Shown here: positions 31,568 to 43,988 of the stretch, piece after piece
How positions within the stretch are numbered: the first letter of the stretch is position 1
Layout: each line of letters opens with the position of its first letter
Assembly: GCA_000151295.1 (NCBI GenBank)
Contig: GG745328.1
Span: 1,797,266 to 1,861,265 of the forward strand
Length of the DNA stretch: 64,000 nt
Reading direction: 5' to 3'
Source of the DNA: Allomyces macrogynus ATCC 38327
Taxonomy: Eukaryota > Blastocladiomycota > Blastocladiomycetes > Blastocladiales > Blastocladiaceae
Position numbers and translations under genes: made by a program
The notes under the pieces: generated by a model
Database searches by the model: none
What the model was told of the DNA's origin: nothing
The model's input: the letters and a program-made list of their open reading frames with translations, nothing else

Positions 31568-33193
31568 GGCGCGTGGGAGTGTTGAGGTAGGACAAAGACC
31601 AGGCCGGCGCGGTGGTGATGGAGCGCGTCGTGCCGGGAGCGTGGCCCTCCTGCAGGGAGAACAACAGCTGCCGCAAAGATAGACCAACCACAAATCAGGT
31701 CAGTCGCCATGAAAAAAATCACCAGCAGTCACCGGGAGCGACAAAATGAGCAAATGAATAATGATAGCGCACGAACCTTGGCGCTTTGTTGGACGAAGCG
31801 ACAGAGGGAACGAGCAACGATGGTCGCGCCAGTATCGAGCAGTCGTCTCCTGCCGGGTCCATCGTTGAGCTGGCCAGGCAGGGCAGTAGCGTGCCGTCAC
31901 CGTCACCGTCAAGAGCGCGCGCAACGAGACGGCGGCGACGTGGGGATGGTGGGCGCGGGTTGGCGTCGACGTTGGCGCTGGTCGTAGCAGGGCCTGTCGC
32001 CCTGGGGTTCGGCATGAAAACAGGCGATTCGTGATCACGAACAACGACGCCGAATCCCAAGTGCGTGGGCCGGACGGCGGCGCCAAATGCGGGCAGCGCT
32101 GCTGGGGCTCGGTGCGAACGAGGACGAGAGGCGCCGTGGTCGTGCCAGTCCATCCAGCCAACGTCGTTCCACGACGACGCTGAACGGCCGACGAGAGCCG
32201 GACGATGGCAGCGTCGGCAGGAGATTAACGTGCACGAGCACGCAGGCAGCGTCGTCGTCTGGGGCGGAGCCGAGGACGTCGTGGGGCGAGAGAGAAGAAG
32301 GGCCCGACAACAAACAGAAGGCAAAGGACTGAGGGGAGATGGGTGGCCGCTTGCTAGAATGACGTCGGGTTCGGAGCGATTTCACCCCTTGGCGTCGTTG
32401 GGTTCGAGATGGTTCGAGCGCGCGTTGCTCCGTCACGGCACGGACACAGCACTTGCACGGCAAATGCCGCCTCGTGCACCGAAATGCGGCGGACGGGCCG
32501 GGGCGGCGCGCTTCTGCAGCAGCGCGGCGCACGGGCGCACGGTTCGAACGGGCTGGCAGCGCAGGTGCAGGCCGCGGTCGGCGAGACAGCTCGGCAGCGG
32601 CGAGTGGCGACAGGCAGCGGCGGCTCTTGCGCGAGCAGCCAGTCGGGTCAGCGTCGTGCAGGTCTGGTAGACGACGGTGGTGGTGGTCGGCTTGCTGGTC
32701 AGACGGGCAGGTCCGGTGGAAGTCGAAGCGGTATCGGGCTGCGACTTGGCGATCGACGAGAGCGTGGGCGCGGAGGCGACAGGCGTGGCAGTCGGCCACG
32801 TCGCTCGTTTCAAGTGACGTCAGTGGCGGCCCTGCCCACGTGGCGCACAGCCAGCTGCCGCTTGCTGCGCGTGCCACGTGCAAGGGGCGCCCCCCCACCG
32901 ATCGACCTGCACTTGCCCAGCCATCTCCCCCGCCGCCGTCTCGTCGCGCCGCCGTCGCCCGTCGCAGTCGCATCGTCGTCTCGTCGCCGTCCTGGTGCCG
33001 CGACCGCCGCGAGACCGCTGCGACCGCCGCCGCCTCCGCTGCCGTGACGCTGCCGGTGCCGGTGCTACTGGGTCCTGCACGCCTCTGCGCTCGCTCCTCT
33101 CCGCCGCTGAGAACCCGACCGGACGACCGCCCGCGAACCATCGACCACCGACTTCGAGCACCAACCACCGCGACCGCCGCCGCTACCGCCGCC
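31568..33193. other. Divergent intergenic region between IRE1 and the sorting nexin gene
   Basis: About 1.6 kb of GC-rich sequence that should hold both promoters. Several long frames cross it on both strands, but their composition is Arg/Ala/Pro-rich and I recognise no domain. No RNA gene was seen. Confidence 0.5.
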
Positions 33194-36100
33194 ATGGACG
33201 CCGTGAAGCCGTCCGCCGCGCAGGCCGGCGTTCTCGCCACCGTGCCACGCCTGGCCGCGCGCGCGAAAGCCCTAGTTCCAGCACTGCCGACGCTCCCGCG
33301 CCGCCGCCTCGTGCAAGTCTTTCTCGTCGCCGTCGTCGCGCTCTACCTGTTCCCGGCCCTCCTCGTCCCGCTCTCCATCTTTGCCCTCGGTGCAACGCTC
33401 GCTGCCGCGCTCCTCTTGCTCGCGCTCGACCGTGCGCAGGAGCGTGACGCCCACCTGCGCGCGCGGCGCCGCAGCTCCACGTCGCGCCACCGCTCCCAGT
33501 CGCGCACCGGTGCGCGTCGCGCATCTGCCGCGTCACTGGCCCGGTGCTGACGGCGCCGACGATGCCGCCGCGGCCCTGCTCGCCGACAGCCTGCTCGACG
33601 ACCTCGACGACGAGTACCCGGTCCCGCCGATCCCGGCGCGGTACGCAACCTCGACCACCCGGATTTCATTGCAGCCTGGCCGGATTGAACGGCTCGACCT
33701 GGCGCTCGATAATGGTGGTGCTCTCGACCGCGCCGTGGCGACGTTGCGCGACGCCATTGTCCGTGACTTCGTGCTGCCCTGGTACACGGCCGACGTGGCC
33801 GCGCCCGGGTCCGAAGCCGCACGCCGCGTGTTCCCGACCGCCGTGGCCGCTACGATCGATACGGTCGTGATGAAGGCCGCCGGGTCGGTCTCGATGCGCG
33901 CGCCGCAGGAACTGCTCGTCGCGGCCGCGACGCGGTCAGCAACTGACATGGTCGCGCACATGCGCGCGTTCCACGCGTGGTACGATGAGGCGGCCGTGCA
34001 ATCGGCCGAAAAGGACACGGTCGCTCGCGCGTCCACGGTCGAGGACGGGTCAACACGCGCTTCGACCGACCCGCACGCCGCCGCGTTCCATGCAGCCGCG
34101 ACCGCGTCACAGGCCGGTGGGTGGACCGACGCGCCGGCCCTTGCGGCCGCACTTGCGCGGTTCACGGCTACGCACCCGACGTCGGCATTGGCCCGTGCGG
34201 TTGACACGAAGCGGCAGGCCGCGGCGATGCGCCGTGTCGCGCGCCGCCTGCTGCGCATGTACTTGCCCGCGCAGGACTGCGCCCACCCGCTACTGTTCCC
34301 GATGTACGTCGAGCTCGCGTGCACGGCGCTGCTCTGGCCGATTGTCAAGAAACTCGCTGCGCCGCGGACGATCAATGCGTTGTTGGTCACGGCGCTTGCG
34401 CCCGAAATGGTGGCGGTGCCGCGCGCCATGCCCGTGGCCACTGCCTACCACCAGGACCTGTGCGTGCGCTTGATCCAGACGCGGTCGCACGATGCCGCGA
34501 TTGCGGCCGTGGCCGACCCGGCCGCTTTCTTTTTGACCGTCTTGTTTCGCGGGTCGGAAAAGAAGGCGCTCGCCAAGCCACCGGGACCTGAAGGGTCGAC
34601 GGACGCGTCGCTGATCTTTGACGCCAGCATCAACTTGTACGTGCATCTGTTATTTTTCACTGACTCTGAACTGAACAGTAATCCTGACCGCCACCCAATT
34701 TTCCAGCACGCTCCGCAAACCCATTGAGCCGACCGAGCAGGTCATTTTGCAGCTGTGCAAGGCCACGAGCCCGGACGCGTCGTCGTTTGCGCTGGTGGCC
34801 GAGACCGAGGTAGGGCTCAAGGAATTGCCGCACGTCGGGTGGGTCGCCTTCCACGGGTTTGGTGGGCCGATGGAGGGTGTGCCGCCCATGGCCGAGTTGT
34901 GGCTGGAGCTGGAACGCGTCGACCCGGCACCGGCCGTCGCTGCTGCCTCGAAGCCCGTCGAGTCGGGCCGGTCGAGCCCGGCTGTGCCCGACATTGCCCC
35001 CGCCGCGGCCGACGAGCTGAGCACGCTGCCCGAAGAGGACGAGGAGGAAGAGTACGACGAGCATCAGCACGTTGTGCAGTCGCCCGATATGGTCGTGCGC
35101 GAACTGGTCGTCGACCAGGACGCCGACGACATCGAGGAAGAAGACGAGGACGACTGGATGCTTGACGAGTCCAACTGGACGCTCGACAAGATTGAGGCGC
35201 ACCCAGCGCTGTACGCCGACTTTGCGCAGTACCTTGCGCAACGTCACCTCGAACACCTCGTGCAATTCCTGTCGGCCGTCCAGTCGTACAAGGCTCTCAC
35301 CACCTTGCTCGATCCGGCCGACCCGATGTCTCGCGCTGCCGTCCAGCAAGAGGCCTACGACCTGCTCGACGCCTACTTCACAGGCCCTCGCGCCGTACAG
35401 CCGCCGCACCAGTGCAGGCACCTCGAAGAGCAAATTGTGCTTGACCCGTCCCCGGCCGTGTTTGATCCGGCCGTTTACCTCGTGCGGCACACGTTGCAGG
35501 TGGACCACGTCGCGTCGTTCATGCACCAGCACATTGAAATGACGCGCGAGATCCCGGCCCTGATTCGCGCCACCGCCTCCCAAGATTCGCGGTGGGCGAG
35601 GGCCCGTGTCGGTGGCGGCGTCGACCGTACCCGCCGCGCACACTCGCTGTCGACGTACGACCGCGCGCGCCCGCGTGGTGCGCCGCCATCGAAGATTCAG
35701 CAACTCGCGACCAAGCACACGAAACTGGTTGAGGGCGTGACCGCGTACGACGATGCGTTTGTCGTCTCGTCGATGACCACGTTCCAGACTCAGTATATGG
35801 TCGTGGAGGCGCTTTTGATGCGCGCGCTCGCGGCACGCGCCGAGGAACACGCGAACGCCCCGCCCGAACGGGATTCAGATGCGGCCTCGGACGATGCCGT
35901 CTCGCGGCTGCTCATGCAGAAGACGCAGATCGAGTGTCAACTCATGATGCTCGAGCAGATTATGGCCGGTGGGCATGCGCGGCCGGCGTCGGTGATCTCG
36001 ACCCACGGTAAGGATGGGCATCACGGCGGCGCGCACCACAAGGACGGTGGGGCACTTTCGGGGCTCGCGAGTTCGGCGTCGGCGTTGACGGCCAATATGG

Positions 36101-37245
36101 GCATGGGCATGAAAAAGGCATTCAAGGGTCTTGGCGAGCGGCGGTCCGGGTTCGGGTCCAAGTTCTTGAAGAAGAAGGGATCGACCATGTCGCTGCAGAG
36201 TGTCACGGGCACGTCGGCGCCCGCGAGTCCAGCGAATGTACCGTCGGCGCCTGCCGCGGCGTTGGCTGCATTCCGATCGTCGGTGAGCAAGGACAAGGAT
36301 AAGGACGCGCGGCGAGCCAAGTCGGAACCGCCATTGGCGCATTTGCCGGCGCCCGCGCACGTGGCGACCACCGCGCGCAACGAGTCGGCACCGACACAGG
36401 GGAAGCTCGCGCGTGTTTCGTCGCGGCTCGGACGGACCAACTCGGCGGCCAAGAAGGCGACGGCGACGGCCGCGGCCAGTTCCGAGGCCAAGGTCACCGC
36501 ATCGCCGGCACCCGCCAAGGTTACGGCGACGGCGCCGACCAGCACCGAATCGGTTGTGTCCACTTCCAAGCCCACGGCCCCTGCGGCCTCGCCGGTCCCC
36601 GCACCGGCTCCGCTCGCCGACTCGGCCCCTTCATCAGCGTCGCTGCAGGTCATGGACGTCGACCTAACCGCGCAGGAGACGACCGACTTGATCGAGGCCG
36701 CGTTTGCGGTCTTGAAACTCGTGTTTGCGCTCGACGGCACGTTGCGCGCACGCATTTTCGGGCTCGTCAAGCAGGTGCTGCGGCCGACGCTCGGCACGCA
36801 CCTCAAGGCGCACGTGGCCTACATTGCCATGCGGTTGTCGCAGCCCGAGTTTTACGCTGCCGCGATCAACGATACGGTGCTCGCCACCCTCTGGCCGAAC
36901 GGCGTCTGGCATGGCAAGGGTCACGACGCGCCAAATGACCCGGCGGCGGACGCGGCCGCGGCTGCGCGCGCGCTTGCCCTTGTTGAGGCCGCACTGCCGG
37001 ACCGGATCGCGCACGTGCTCGGCAAGTCGGCCGCGACCGCGGGCCTGCGGGCCACGTTCGCCATGGTCCAGGTCGACGCGCTCAACCAAGGGCTGCTCGT
37101 GCAGTTGCTCGAGTCGCTGGCCGAGGTGCTCGTGCCGTTCGATTTCGATGCGGATGACGACGTGGACCTCGATGACGAGGACGGCGCGTCGCAGTCGTCG
37201 GCGAGCAGCCGCGACGGCAAGGCGCGGCGCAGCAAGGCGGCCTGA
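33194..37245 (+). CDS. Membrane-anchored sorting nexin with PXA, RGS and Nexin_C domains (Mdm1/SNX13-like), no visible PX
   Basis: Two exons, 33194-34636 and 34707-37245. There is one frameshift between about 33480 and 33560 (one extra base), giving about 1326 aa. Two hydrophobic spans at residues 35-75 form an ER hairpin anchor. The PXA domain follows (about 150-390; LDRAVATLRDAIVRDFVLPW and the helices after it). An acidic linker comes next. An RGS-like domain starts near residue 635 (LYADFAQYLAQRHLEHLVQF). After a long Lys/Ala/Pro-rich linker, Nexin_C starts near 1140 (ETTDLIEAAFAVLKLVF to NDTVLATLWPNGVW). Relatives (Mdm1, SNX13/14/25) tether the ER to vacuole, lysosome or lipid droplets and bind phosphoinositides through PX. 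I find no PX fold between RGS and Nexin_C. Family membership is confident. Confidence 0.8.
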
Positions 37246-37570
37246 ACCCGGGTCGTGATTGGCTTTTGAGCCGTTTTTGTACATCTGTTTTGTTGTGTTT
37301 TACGGTGGGGCCTTGGCGCGCTTGAAAAATGATAGAAATTACCCCATTCCTCATGGCAAGATGCGAGCCAAGAGCACCTAGCCACCAAGGCCCCAGTTTT
37401 GCGTGATCTTCGTTTTTGCGTTGTTGTTCCGTCCCTTCTCCACCCTCTTTTTGTGCCATCCGACCTCAACAAATAGGAGTTGTTTTGTTTAGTTCAATCG
37501 AACGGTCTCAATTTCAAGCCAAAACTTGCATCTCCAACACTACACTCTGCGTCGCACTCAACTCTCCACC
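37246..37570. other. Convergent intergenic region
   Basis: Between the sorting nexin and PLAA stops. T-rich on the plus strand (GTTTTGTTGTGTTTTACGG) and consistent with 3' ends of both genes. Nothing else was seen. Confidence 0.5.
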
Positions 37571-40244
37571 TCATGGCAGGAGCGCCAGCGCGTCCTCGGC
37601 AGCATCGCGGGTGCGGGCCTCAATGTCCGTCCGCCCCAGCACCGTCCGGATCAGCGTCCCCACCTCGAGTGCGTTCACATACACCTTGACTGGTGCGCCG
37701 ACAGCGGCCACGGTCCCGAGCGCGGCGACCGCGCGGTAGAGCGTTTCCGGGTCGGTCTCGCCAGGAACCATTTCCACGAGCAGCGCGAGCACGTCGAGCA
37801 CTTCCTCGCTCGATCCGGTCTGGACAAAGTGCACGGCAATACTAGACACGGCGCGAAAGCACAAGGTCAGCCAAACGTTATTCTCCACCAGGTGAAACGG
37901 CAGCGGAACATGAGAACGTACTTGAGCAGCACCGTCACGACACTCTGGCGCAAGTTCTTGTTGCTCGTCACTCGATACTCGTTGAGCATGCGCAGCACCG
38001 TCGGCAGCGCGGCAATCACCGCGGCGCGGTTCCCCGGCAACGCAAACAAGTTGGCGATCGCGCGGAACCCGACCATGGCATTCGCGTCTGCGCGCGGCTC
38101 CCCCACAATCGCGCCCTCGACGGCCGCCACAACCTTGGCACCGCACCCGTCCAGCGTTAGAACCTCAACGCGCATCACATCGAGCGCCGGGAACTTTTGG
38201 GTGCGCGGCCAGCTCGCGTTCTGCACGATCTCGACCGCGACCGCCCACCCGTTGCTCGCGACATCGGTCGTGGCGAGCGTCACCCCTGACGCGGCCGCGA
38301 CCTCGCCAATCTTCTTCCCAACTGCAGCGAGATTGATCTGCTTGAACATGACAAAATCGCGCACTGGGAGAACGGGCGCGCGGTTCGGCACACGACGCGC
38401 GGGTGCAGGCGCGGCCGCGAGCGGGGCGGCAGCGGCAGCGGCCGACGTATACCCAGACGTCCACGGGTTAAACGCGGACGCATTGGTGGCGGCAGTCGGT
38501 GCAGCAGCGGCCGCGGGCGCGGCAGCGGGCGTGTAACGGCTCCCGCCCGTGAACGGATCTGCGTAACTGGCGGTCCCGGCGCCGAGCGTCTCGCCGCGCG
38601 TGTTCTGCACGATGAATTGCGCAATCTGGTCGAGGAACTCTTGCGAGAGCTCGTGTTTCCAGATGAACTGCTGCGCGGCCGCGTACGGGTTATCTAAGTG
38701 GTGGAGAAGTTAGTCGTGGTACTGGTGCACGCGATTCGATTACGATCCAACGCACCGGCCACATTGTACGGCAGCTTAAGCATCCGACCGCTGCCCAGAT
38801 CAATGTCGAACACGTAGTCGTACTCCTTGCCGTCGTGCACCTGCTTGCGCCCGCTCCCAATCGCATCGACCACGTCCCCGACCTTGACCCATTTGCGCTG
38901 TCCCATGGACCACTGGTGCGCCTCGACTGATGTCTCGGTCTTGACCATCAAAATCTGGCCCTCCTTGGTCCCGGGCGATTGCAGCGCCTCGGGTCCCGGG
39001 AGTTTTTCCTTGTTCAGGTCGCCAATCTGGTTTTTCGGAATGGCAAACGAGGCCAAGGCCTGCTCGTAGGTGGCGACCACGTCGGCGGGCGCGTACTTGG
39101 CCGGGTTGCGCGAATAAAGGTAAACGGACCCGTCGCTGCACGCGGCGGCGAGGTCGCCGGCGTCGCTAATGGCCACGGACCAGACGGATGTCGAGGGGAC
39201 GGCAATCGTTTGCGCGAGTTCCCCATCTGCAGTCGATCGAGATCAGCTGGGGCACAGTCTGGATCGCGATCCAGGCCGCGAGACCGTACCCTTCCATACG
39301 CGCACAGTGCGGTCCTCACCACAACTGATCCACTCGCCCGTGGCCGGGTTGGCCACGACACGGTAGATAAACGACGTATGGCCGTGCATTTCCTGGACCG
39401 TGGCCCCATCACGCGTCCAGATGCGAATCGACGCGTCGTTACTGCACGACGCAAACAAGTCGAGCGAGGGAAGGTAGGCGAGCCCACGAACAACGTCGTG
39501 GTGGCCTGGGAGCGTGGCGAGACACTTGGCGCCCTCCCAGACCTTGATGGTCTTGTCGGCCGAGGCTGGACCAAAAGAAACAGAAACCGAGTGAGACGTG
39601 CGATTTGACGTGTCAAAACTGACACTGAACCACCATACCGGTCAGGAAATGCGTCGCGTCGACGGCCAAGACAGCCCAGACGGCGTGCTGGTGGCCCTTG
39701 AGCGTGTAGAGGCACTCGCCATTGACCCACACGCGTGCCGTCCTGTTCACAAATTCGTACGCGTCGGTTAGCACGACGCTCTCGATGCAATCTCAACGCA
39801 CATCTTGCACAGCCAACGAAAGTACTTGTCCCAGCTCCCACTAATAATTCCGCCCGGCACCCCCGGAATCGGCTCGAGCGCGCACACGTTCTCCGAATGC
39901 CCGACCAGTGTCCAGACACTCTTCCCCGTCGCGGCCTCGTGCACGTGCACCAACTTATCGGCCCCACCCGACGCGACGAGCACACGGCCATCCTCGAGTT
40001 GAACGCGCGTCACGCTGTTCACATAGCCCGTGTGCGGTTCAGCGAGCGGTGTCTCCGAGGGGGTGCCGACAAACCCGTCGGTCGCAGCTAGGTTCCAGAT
40101 GCGCACGGCTGCGTCGCGAGACACGGTCGCGAGCGTGTCGGCGGCGAGGAAGGCCACGTCCTTGACGTCCTGCGTGTGTGCGAGTAACGTGCCAGCGAGC
40201 GCGTAGGACTTCGGCGCGTCGTCGATCTGCATTAGGTCGGCCAT
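37571..40244 (-). CDS. PLAA: PLAA/Doa1 (Ufd3) ubiquitin-binding Cdc48 cofactor
   Basis: Six exons: 40244-39826, 39742-39639, 39565-39290, 39226-38756, 38693-37922 and 37841-37571. They join in frame to 770 aa with no correction. The WD40 propeller occupies residues 1 to about 305 (repeats such as HTQDVKDVAFLAADTL, GHSENVCALEP, SADKTIKVWEG and CGEDRTVRVWK). The PFU ubiquitin-binding domain follows (PGTKEGQILMVKTETSVEAH). An Ala/Pro linker leads to the PUL domain (VLPVRDFVMFKQINLAAVGK to FRAIANLFALPGNR), which binds the C-terminus of Cdc48/p97. The protein works in ubiquitin homeostasis and in ubiquitin-dependent sorting and degradation. An upstream in-frame ATG near 40381 would add a Ser/Thr-rich extension; 40244 is preferred because the conserved region starts soon after it. 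Confidence 0.92.
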
Positions 40245-40571
40245 GATGGTGCGGGTGGTGCTTGGGGCGTGTACAGTCGAGGTGGTCACGGTCGATCTGG
40301 TGGACTTGCGCGCGGTGGTCGTCGTGCTCGTCGAAGGCAGATCGGCGCGCTTGCTCGAACGTGTCCGGAACGGTGTCGACATCGCGGCGCGCCGACTGAC
40401 GCGATGGCAGTGATCGCGTGAACGTGACAGTGACGCGGCCAGCATCACACTGCCAAATCGCGGCTGACCAGCAGCCAGCTGCGACGAGTTCACGGCAACT
40501 TGTAGCGGCACCGACGACTTGCTGCAATCCAACGGCACCAAGAAATCAGTTCAGCAAACCAACCCGACACC
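40245..40571. promoter_or_regulatory. Short divergent promoter shared by PLAA and elongin B
   Basis: 327 bp separate the PLAA start (minus) from the proposed elongin B start (plus), so both promoters must lie here or overlap the genes. No TATA element or named operator is obvious. Confidence 0.45.
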
Positions 40572-41153
40572 ATGGTCTGCCACGTCTCCACCCCACCACG
40601 CGACGCGTCCTGGCAATCCAGTACCTGACCGCCAGCTGCGACAATAGACGCTCTCAACCTTGACATTGCGCGTCAAGCGGCACAAGACGACGTACTTTGT
40701 GCAATGCAGCGCGACCGACACGGTCCTGGCACTCAAGCGGCGCGTCGCCAAGCTTGTCGGCCGCGACCCGCGCGACGTGCGGCTGCTGGTCCCAAAGGAC
40801 AAGATGACGACGACTGTCGACTATGCGGCCGTGCACTCCAAGGACAAGCTCGCGGAACTCGAGGATAAGGCAGTGCTCGACCAACTCGGCATGCCGGACG
40901 ACGCGGTCGTGTTTGCCGTGTTCTGGGTCCCGGGCGAGATCAATGCTGCGGAAGGGTACGTACTTTGGTCGGCGCTGGTGCGTTGGGTATGCATCGCGGA
41001 GGACTGACGTTGCGCGCACTTCATAGAAAATGGGAGCCTGTCGATTTGCCTGAGCCAGCACCGCTCATCGAGGCCGACGAGGAGCTGTCCGAGGCCGAGC
41101 ACGCTGACGCGGGCGCATCACGCGGCGCCGACAAGGGCAAGGCGCGCGCCTGA
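40572..41153 (+). CDS. ELOB: Elongin B (ubiquitin-like subunit of elongin/cullin ligases)
   Basis: The model is ATG-only exon 40572-40574, exon 40648-40955 and exon 41027-41153, giving 145 aa in frame. The ubiquitin-like fold begins LRVKRHKTTYFVQC, matching the RRHKTTIF start of animal elongin B. It continues with VLALKRRVAKLVGRDP and the DDAVVFAVFW strand. The C-terminus WEPVDLPEPAPLIEADEE corresponds to the elongin B extension that contacts cullin-box partners. Elongin B pairs with elongin C in SIII and cullin-2/5 ligases. It is absent from budding yeast, so its presence fits an early-diverging fungus. The first exon is inferred: the frame upstream of 40648 has no ATG, while ATG/GTCTGC at 40572 with acceptor AATAG at 40647 restores one. 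Confidence 0.75.
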
Positions 41154-41221
41154 TTTTGTATATTTTGCACCATGCCGTTTTCATCCAATCAGAAACACTT
41201 TGATGACCAACGAGTCGACGT

Positions 41222-41622
41222 TCACGCTGCACTGCCGCGCTCGTCGTCCGAGTCGGAAATGCCGAGATCCTCGTAGACCTGCCGCACGGTGATGTTCTGC
41301 CGTGTCGCGAGCTGACCAAAGAGCAGCTGTGCGAGGTCCTTGAACTCGTTCGAGGTGTGCAGGTTCTTGATATGTTGGGTCATGGCGCGCTCCATGTCCT
41401 CTTCGCTGGTGTCGGACGACACGGTGATGGATCAGGAAATGCTTGCGCACGAAACCAATATGTCAGGAGACATTGAACGAACCTGATCCCTTCGCCCTGC
41501 GCAGCGAGCAGCGCGGCGTTCTCCTGCTCGAGAGCACGCTGGTGCCCGAGACGGTCGAGTCGCCGCATTTGGGCCGCTTGCTGGGTGGAGACGGTGTGGT
41601 CAGATCTGATGTGAGCGACCAT
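41222..41622 (-). CDS. SWI5: Swi5/Sae3-type recombination mediator
   Basis: Two exons, 41622-41483 and 41405-41222, giving 107 aa in frame. The N-terminal half is a short coiled coil (RRLDRLGHQRALEQENAALL). The C-terminal half is the Swi5 signature: MTQHIKNLHTSNEFKDLAQL, then a FGQLATRQNITVRQVYEDLG helix pair and an acidic tail. The fission yeast and human proteins share the xxHIxLLHxYNEIKD...G...T...LY...G pattern. Swi5 with Sfr1/Mei5 stabilises Rad51/Dmc1 filaments. The intron uses a GTTCGT donor and an ACCAG acceptor; the exon junction (GEGIS/EEDME) is supported by frame only. The first ATG could lie further upstream in an unseen exon. It converges on elongin B with only 68 bp between stops. 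Confidence 0.7.
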
Positions 41623-42185
41623 TATGTTACATCACGACACGAACCAGTTCCTGACAATGGCGGGCGGTTCCGGTGCGGCGGCCCATTCGTTGATGGTGCT
41701 GTCGTCCAAAATAAGACACATCAGGATATGGAGAGCAAAATACAGCTTACTCCTTGATCGTCAAACGTACGCGAGCCGCGCCAATCCTGCGCTGGTGGCG
41801 ATGACTGCCGACTCTGTGTTGCCGCTGCAATCACTGCCCTGGTCTGCCTCGTCACTGCCCAGACCGAAATCGACCCACTTGGTCCTTTCCGTGTGCGCAA
41901 TCGCCGCCTCTACACCGATGACCGCGGCCCACGTCCACGCACTCGGCAGCTTGCCCTGTGAGTCATTGCGGTGGGCACGGTCATGGGCAGACGATGGCGG
42001 TGGCAGGCGTGGGGTTTGCCGACGCGGAAAAGCGTCGCGGCTTGCCATCACCACCGATCCCGCCTGCTTGGCTCCCTGCTCCGCTTGTTCCGCGCTTTCC
42101 TCTCCCTCTGCAGCGGCACGAGTCCACCACCACCGCACACGCTCGCGAAGGCCAACCAGCAGCAGAAGCAGCAGCAGCCGTGACC
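41623..42185. other. Divergent intergenic region, SWI5 / TSC13
   Basis: 563 bp holding the two outward promoters. No gene was recognised. A CAG-rich stretch at 42155-42178 immediately precedes the TSC13 start. Confidence 0.5.
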
Positions 42186-43231
42186 ATGAACGTGCAAGTC
42201 GTGTCGCGCAGCGGCAAGGTGATCGAGGCCAACCTCGAGGTCACATCGCGCTCGGGCGGTGAGCCCACCGTCGCCGACCTCAAGCGCGCGTTCCACGCCG
42301 AGAAGAAGCCCATGTACCCGGAGCGCCAGCGCTGGACCTATGGTAGCGTTCGCGCTCGCGTTTACTTCTTCAGGAGCGCACGAACACGAGCGCTAACCGC
42401 GACGCGATTTTAATTGACCAGAGGGCAATGTCCTTGACAAGGACGCGGCGACGCTCGCGAGTTGCGGCGTGCCCGCGTCGGGCGCCAAGCTCGTCTTCAA
42501 GGACCTGGGCCCGCAAATTGGCTGGCGCACCGTATTCATGCTGGAGTACCTCGGCCCGCTCCTCATCTACCCGTTCTTCTGGCACCTCGACACGCTCATC
42601 TACGGCCAAACGGTGGAGCGCAACCGCACGCAGCGCATCGCCTACATGATGCTCATGGCGCACTTTTTGAAGCGCGAGTACGAGACGGTCTTTGTGCACC
42701 GTTTCTCGCACGGCACGATGCCGCTGTCGAACCTGTTCAAGAACTCGTTCCACTACTGGATCCTCTCGGGCGTCTTGATTGCCTGGCGTGTGTTTGCGCC
42801 CAATGGTGCGCCCGAGCACTCGGACACGTATGTCGCTGCGTGTGTTGCGCTGTATGCGTTTGGCCAAATGTCGAACTACATGACGCACGCGATCCTGCGC
42901 GATTTGCGCCCGCCGGGCTCGACGGCGCGCAAGATCCCGTACGGGTACGGGTTCAACCTCGTGTCGTGCCCCAACTACTTTTTCGAGGCGGTCTCGTGGA
43001 CGGCGGTTTTGCTGCTGACACAGAGCTGGGCGAGTGCGTTTTCTGCTGATTTCTTGGCTGGGATGCGCTGATGGGAGACTGACCCTTCGGTCGACATCAA
43101 TAGCGCTCGTGTTCATCATCTTTGCCGTGGGCCAAATGTACCTGTGGGCGGTCAAGAAGCACAAGGCCTACAAGAAGGAGTTCCCGAACTACCCGAAGAG
43201 CCGCAAGGCCATGTTCCCGTTCATCGCCTAA
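42186..43231 (+). CDS. TSC13: Very-long-chain trans-2-enoyl-CoA reductase (TECR/Tsc13)
   Basis: Three exons, 42186-42342, 42422-43033 and 43104-43231, giving 298 aa in frame (yeast Tsc13 is 310). The N-terminus has the ubiquitin-like fold of TECR (QVVSRSGKVIEANLEV, then a VADLKRAFHAEKKPMYPERQ helix). The steroid-5-alpha-reductase-type membrane domain follows: GWRTVFMLEYLGPLLIYPFF, RETVFVHRFSHGTMP-like sequence, and the conserved VSCPNYFFEAVSW. The C-terminus KKEFPNYPKSRKAMFPFIA is the family ending. It does the last reduction in each cycle of very-long-chain fatty-acid elongation in the ER, using NADPH. There is no frameshift. Identity is certain. Confidence 0.93.
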
Positions 43232-43988
43232 ACATGGTGCAGCGTGACATGCGACGCCGAGACGCAACCGGGTGGAGAGTGTGCGCGGATCGTGGATGGA
43301 CCACGCGCGCGCGAGAAAAGGCCGTGTTTTTGTTGCTGTCGGCCAAGTGTTGACCGTTGTCGGTCGATTTTTGAGACGATGTGGAGAACAACGTGTAATG
43401 TTGCTGTCGTTGCATCAAACGCCGCTGGACCAACCGGCCGCTGCTCTGTTCTTGTGCGGGCCATGTTGACAGGTGCGGCGGATTCAGCGTGAGCGTGGTG
43501 TTGTTGTCCGCGCGTGCAGGAACGCGCGTGCAGGAGAGCGCACGGCAGGATGCAGCACGACCAGCGAGGAATAACCAAGGAAATGAATGCGATCAAAGGC
43601 GCTAGCTTTTGCTTTGCACGTGGGCAAGCCGAGCAAGCCTGCAACCCGCACCACCGGCCGGCTCTGTCGACGCTCAAGCGGCCCGCCTTTTCCACACCAG
43701 GCCGCGCGCGAGCACCATCATAACGCGCCGCTCGACGGGCCCCGCTCGCTGCTAGTTCCCGCACTGCACGCGCGCGCAACGACTCAACCGCGCGCCGCCC
43801 CGCGATCGGCCCCCTGGAAGCGGATTTGGGTTGACGCATTCGACCCCGCGGTTGCTGTGATCAGCTTGGTCTGCTCGCGTGCAAGAAAAAAGGCCCCATT
43901 TCCCTGCCTGCCAGCCTGCTGATTCGACCACACGACCACCACCACCATCTCGCATCCCCGCGCGCGCGCGCCCCGCCCCGGCGCCGCC
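43232..43988. other. Intergenic, upstream of the APSES-type factor
   Basis: 757 bp on the promoter side of the downstream gene. A pyrimidine/CCACCA-rich leader immediately precedes its ATG. No gene was recognised. Confidence 0.5.

Noticed and set aside
32401..32430. GGTTCGAGA words resembling a tRNA B box.
   Set aside because: No matching A box or acceptor stem at the right distance.
32035..33240. Long frames on both strands between IRE1 and the sorting nexin.
   Set aside because: Biased Arg/Ala/Pro composition and no conserved motif; treated as promoter and leader sequence.
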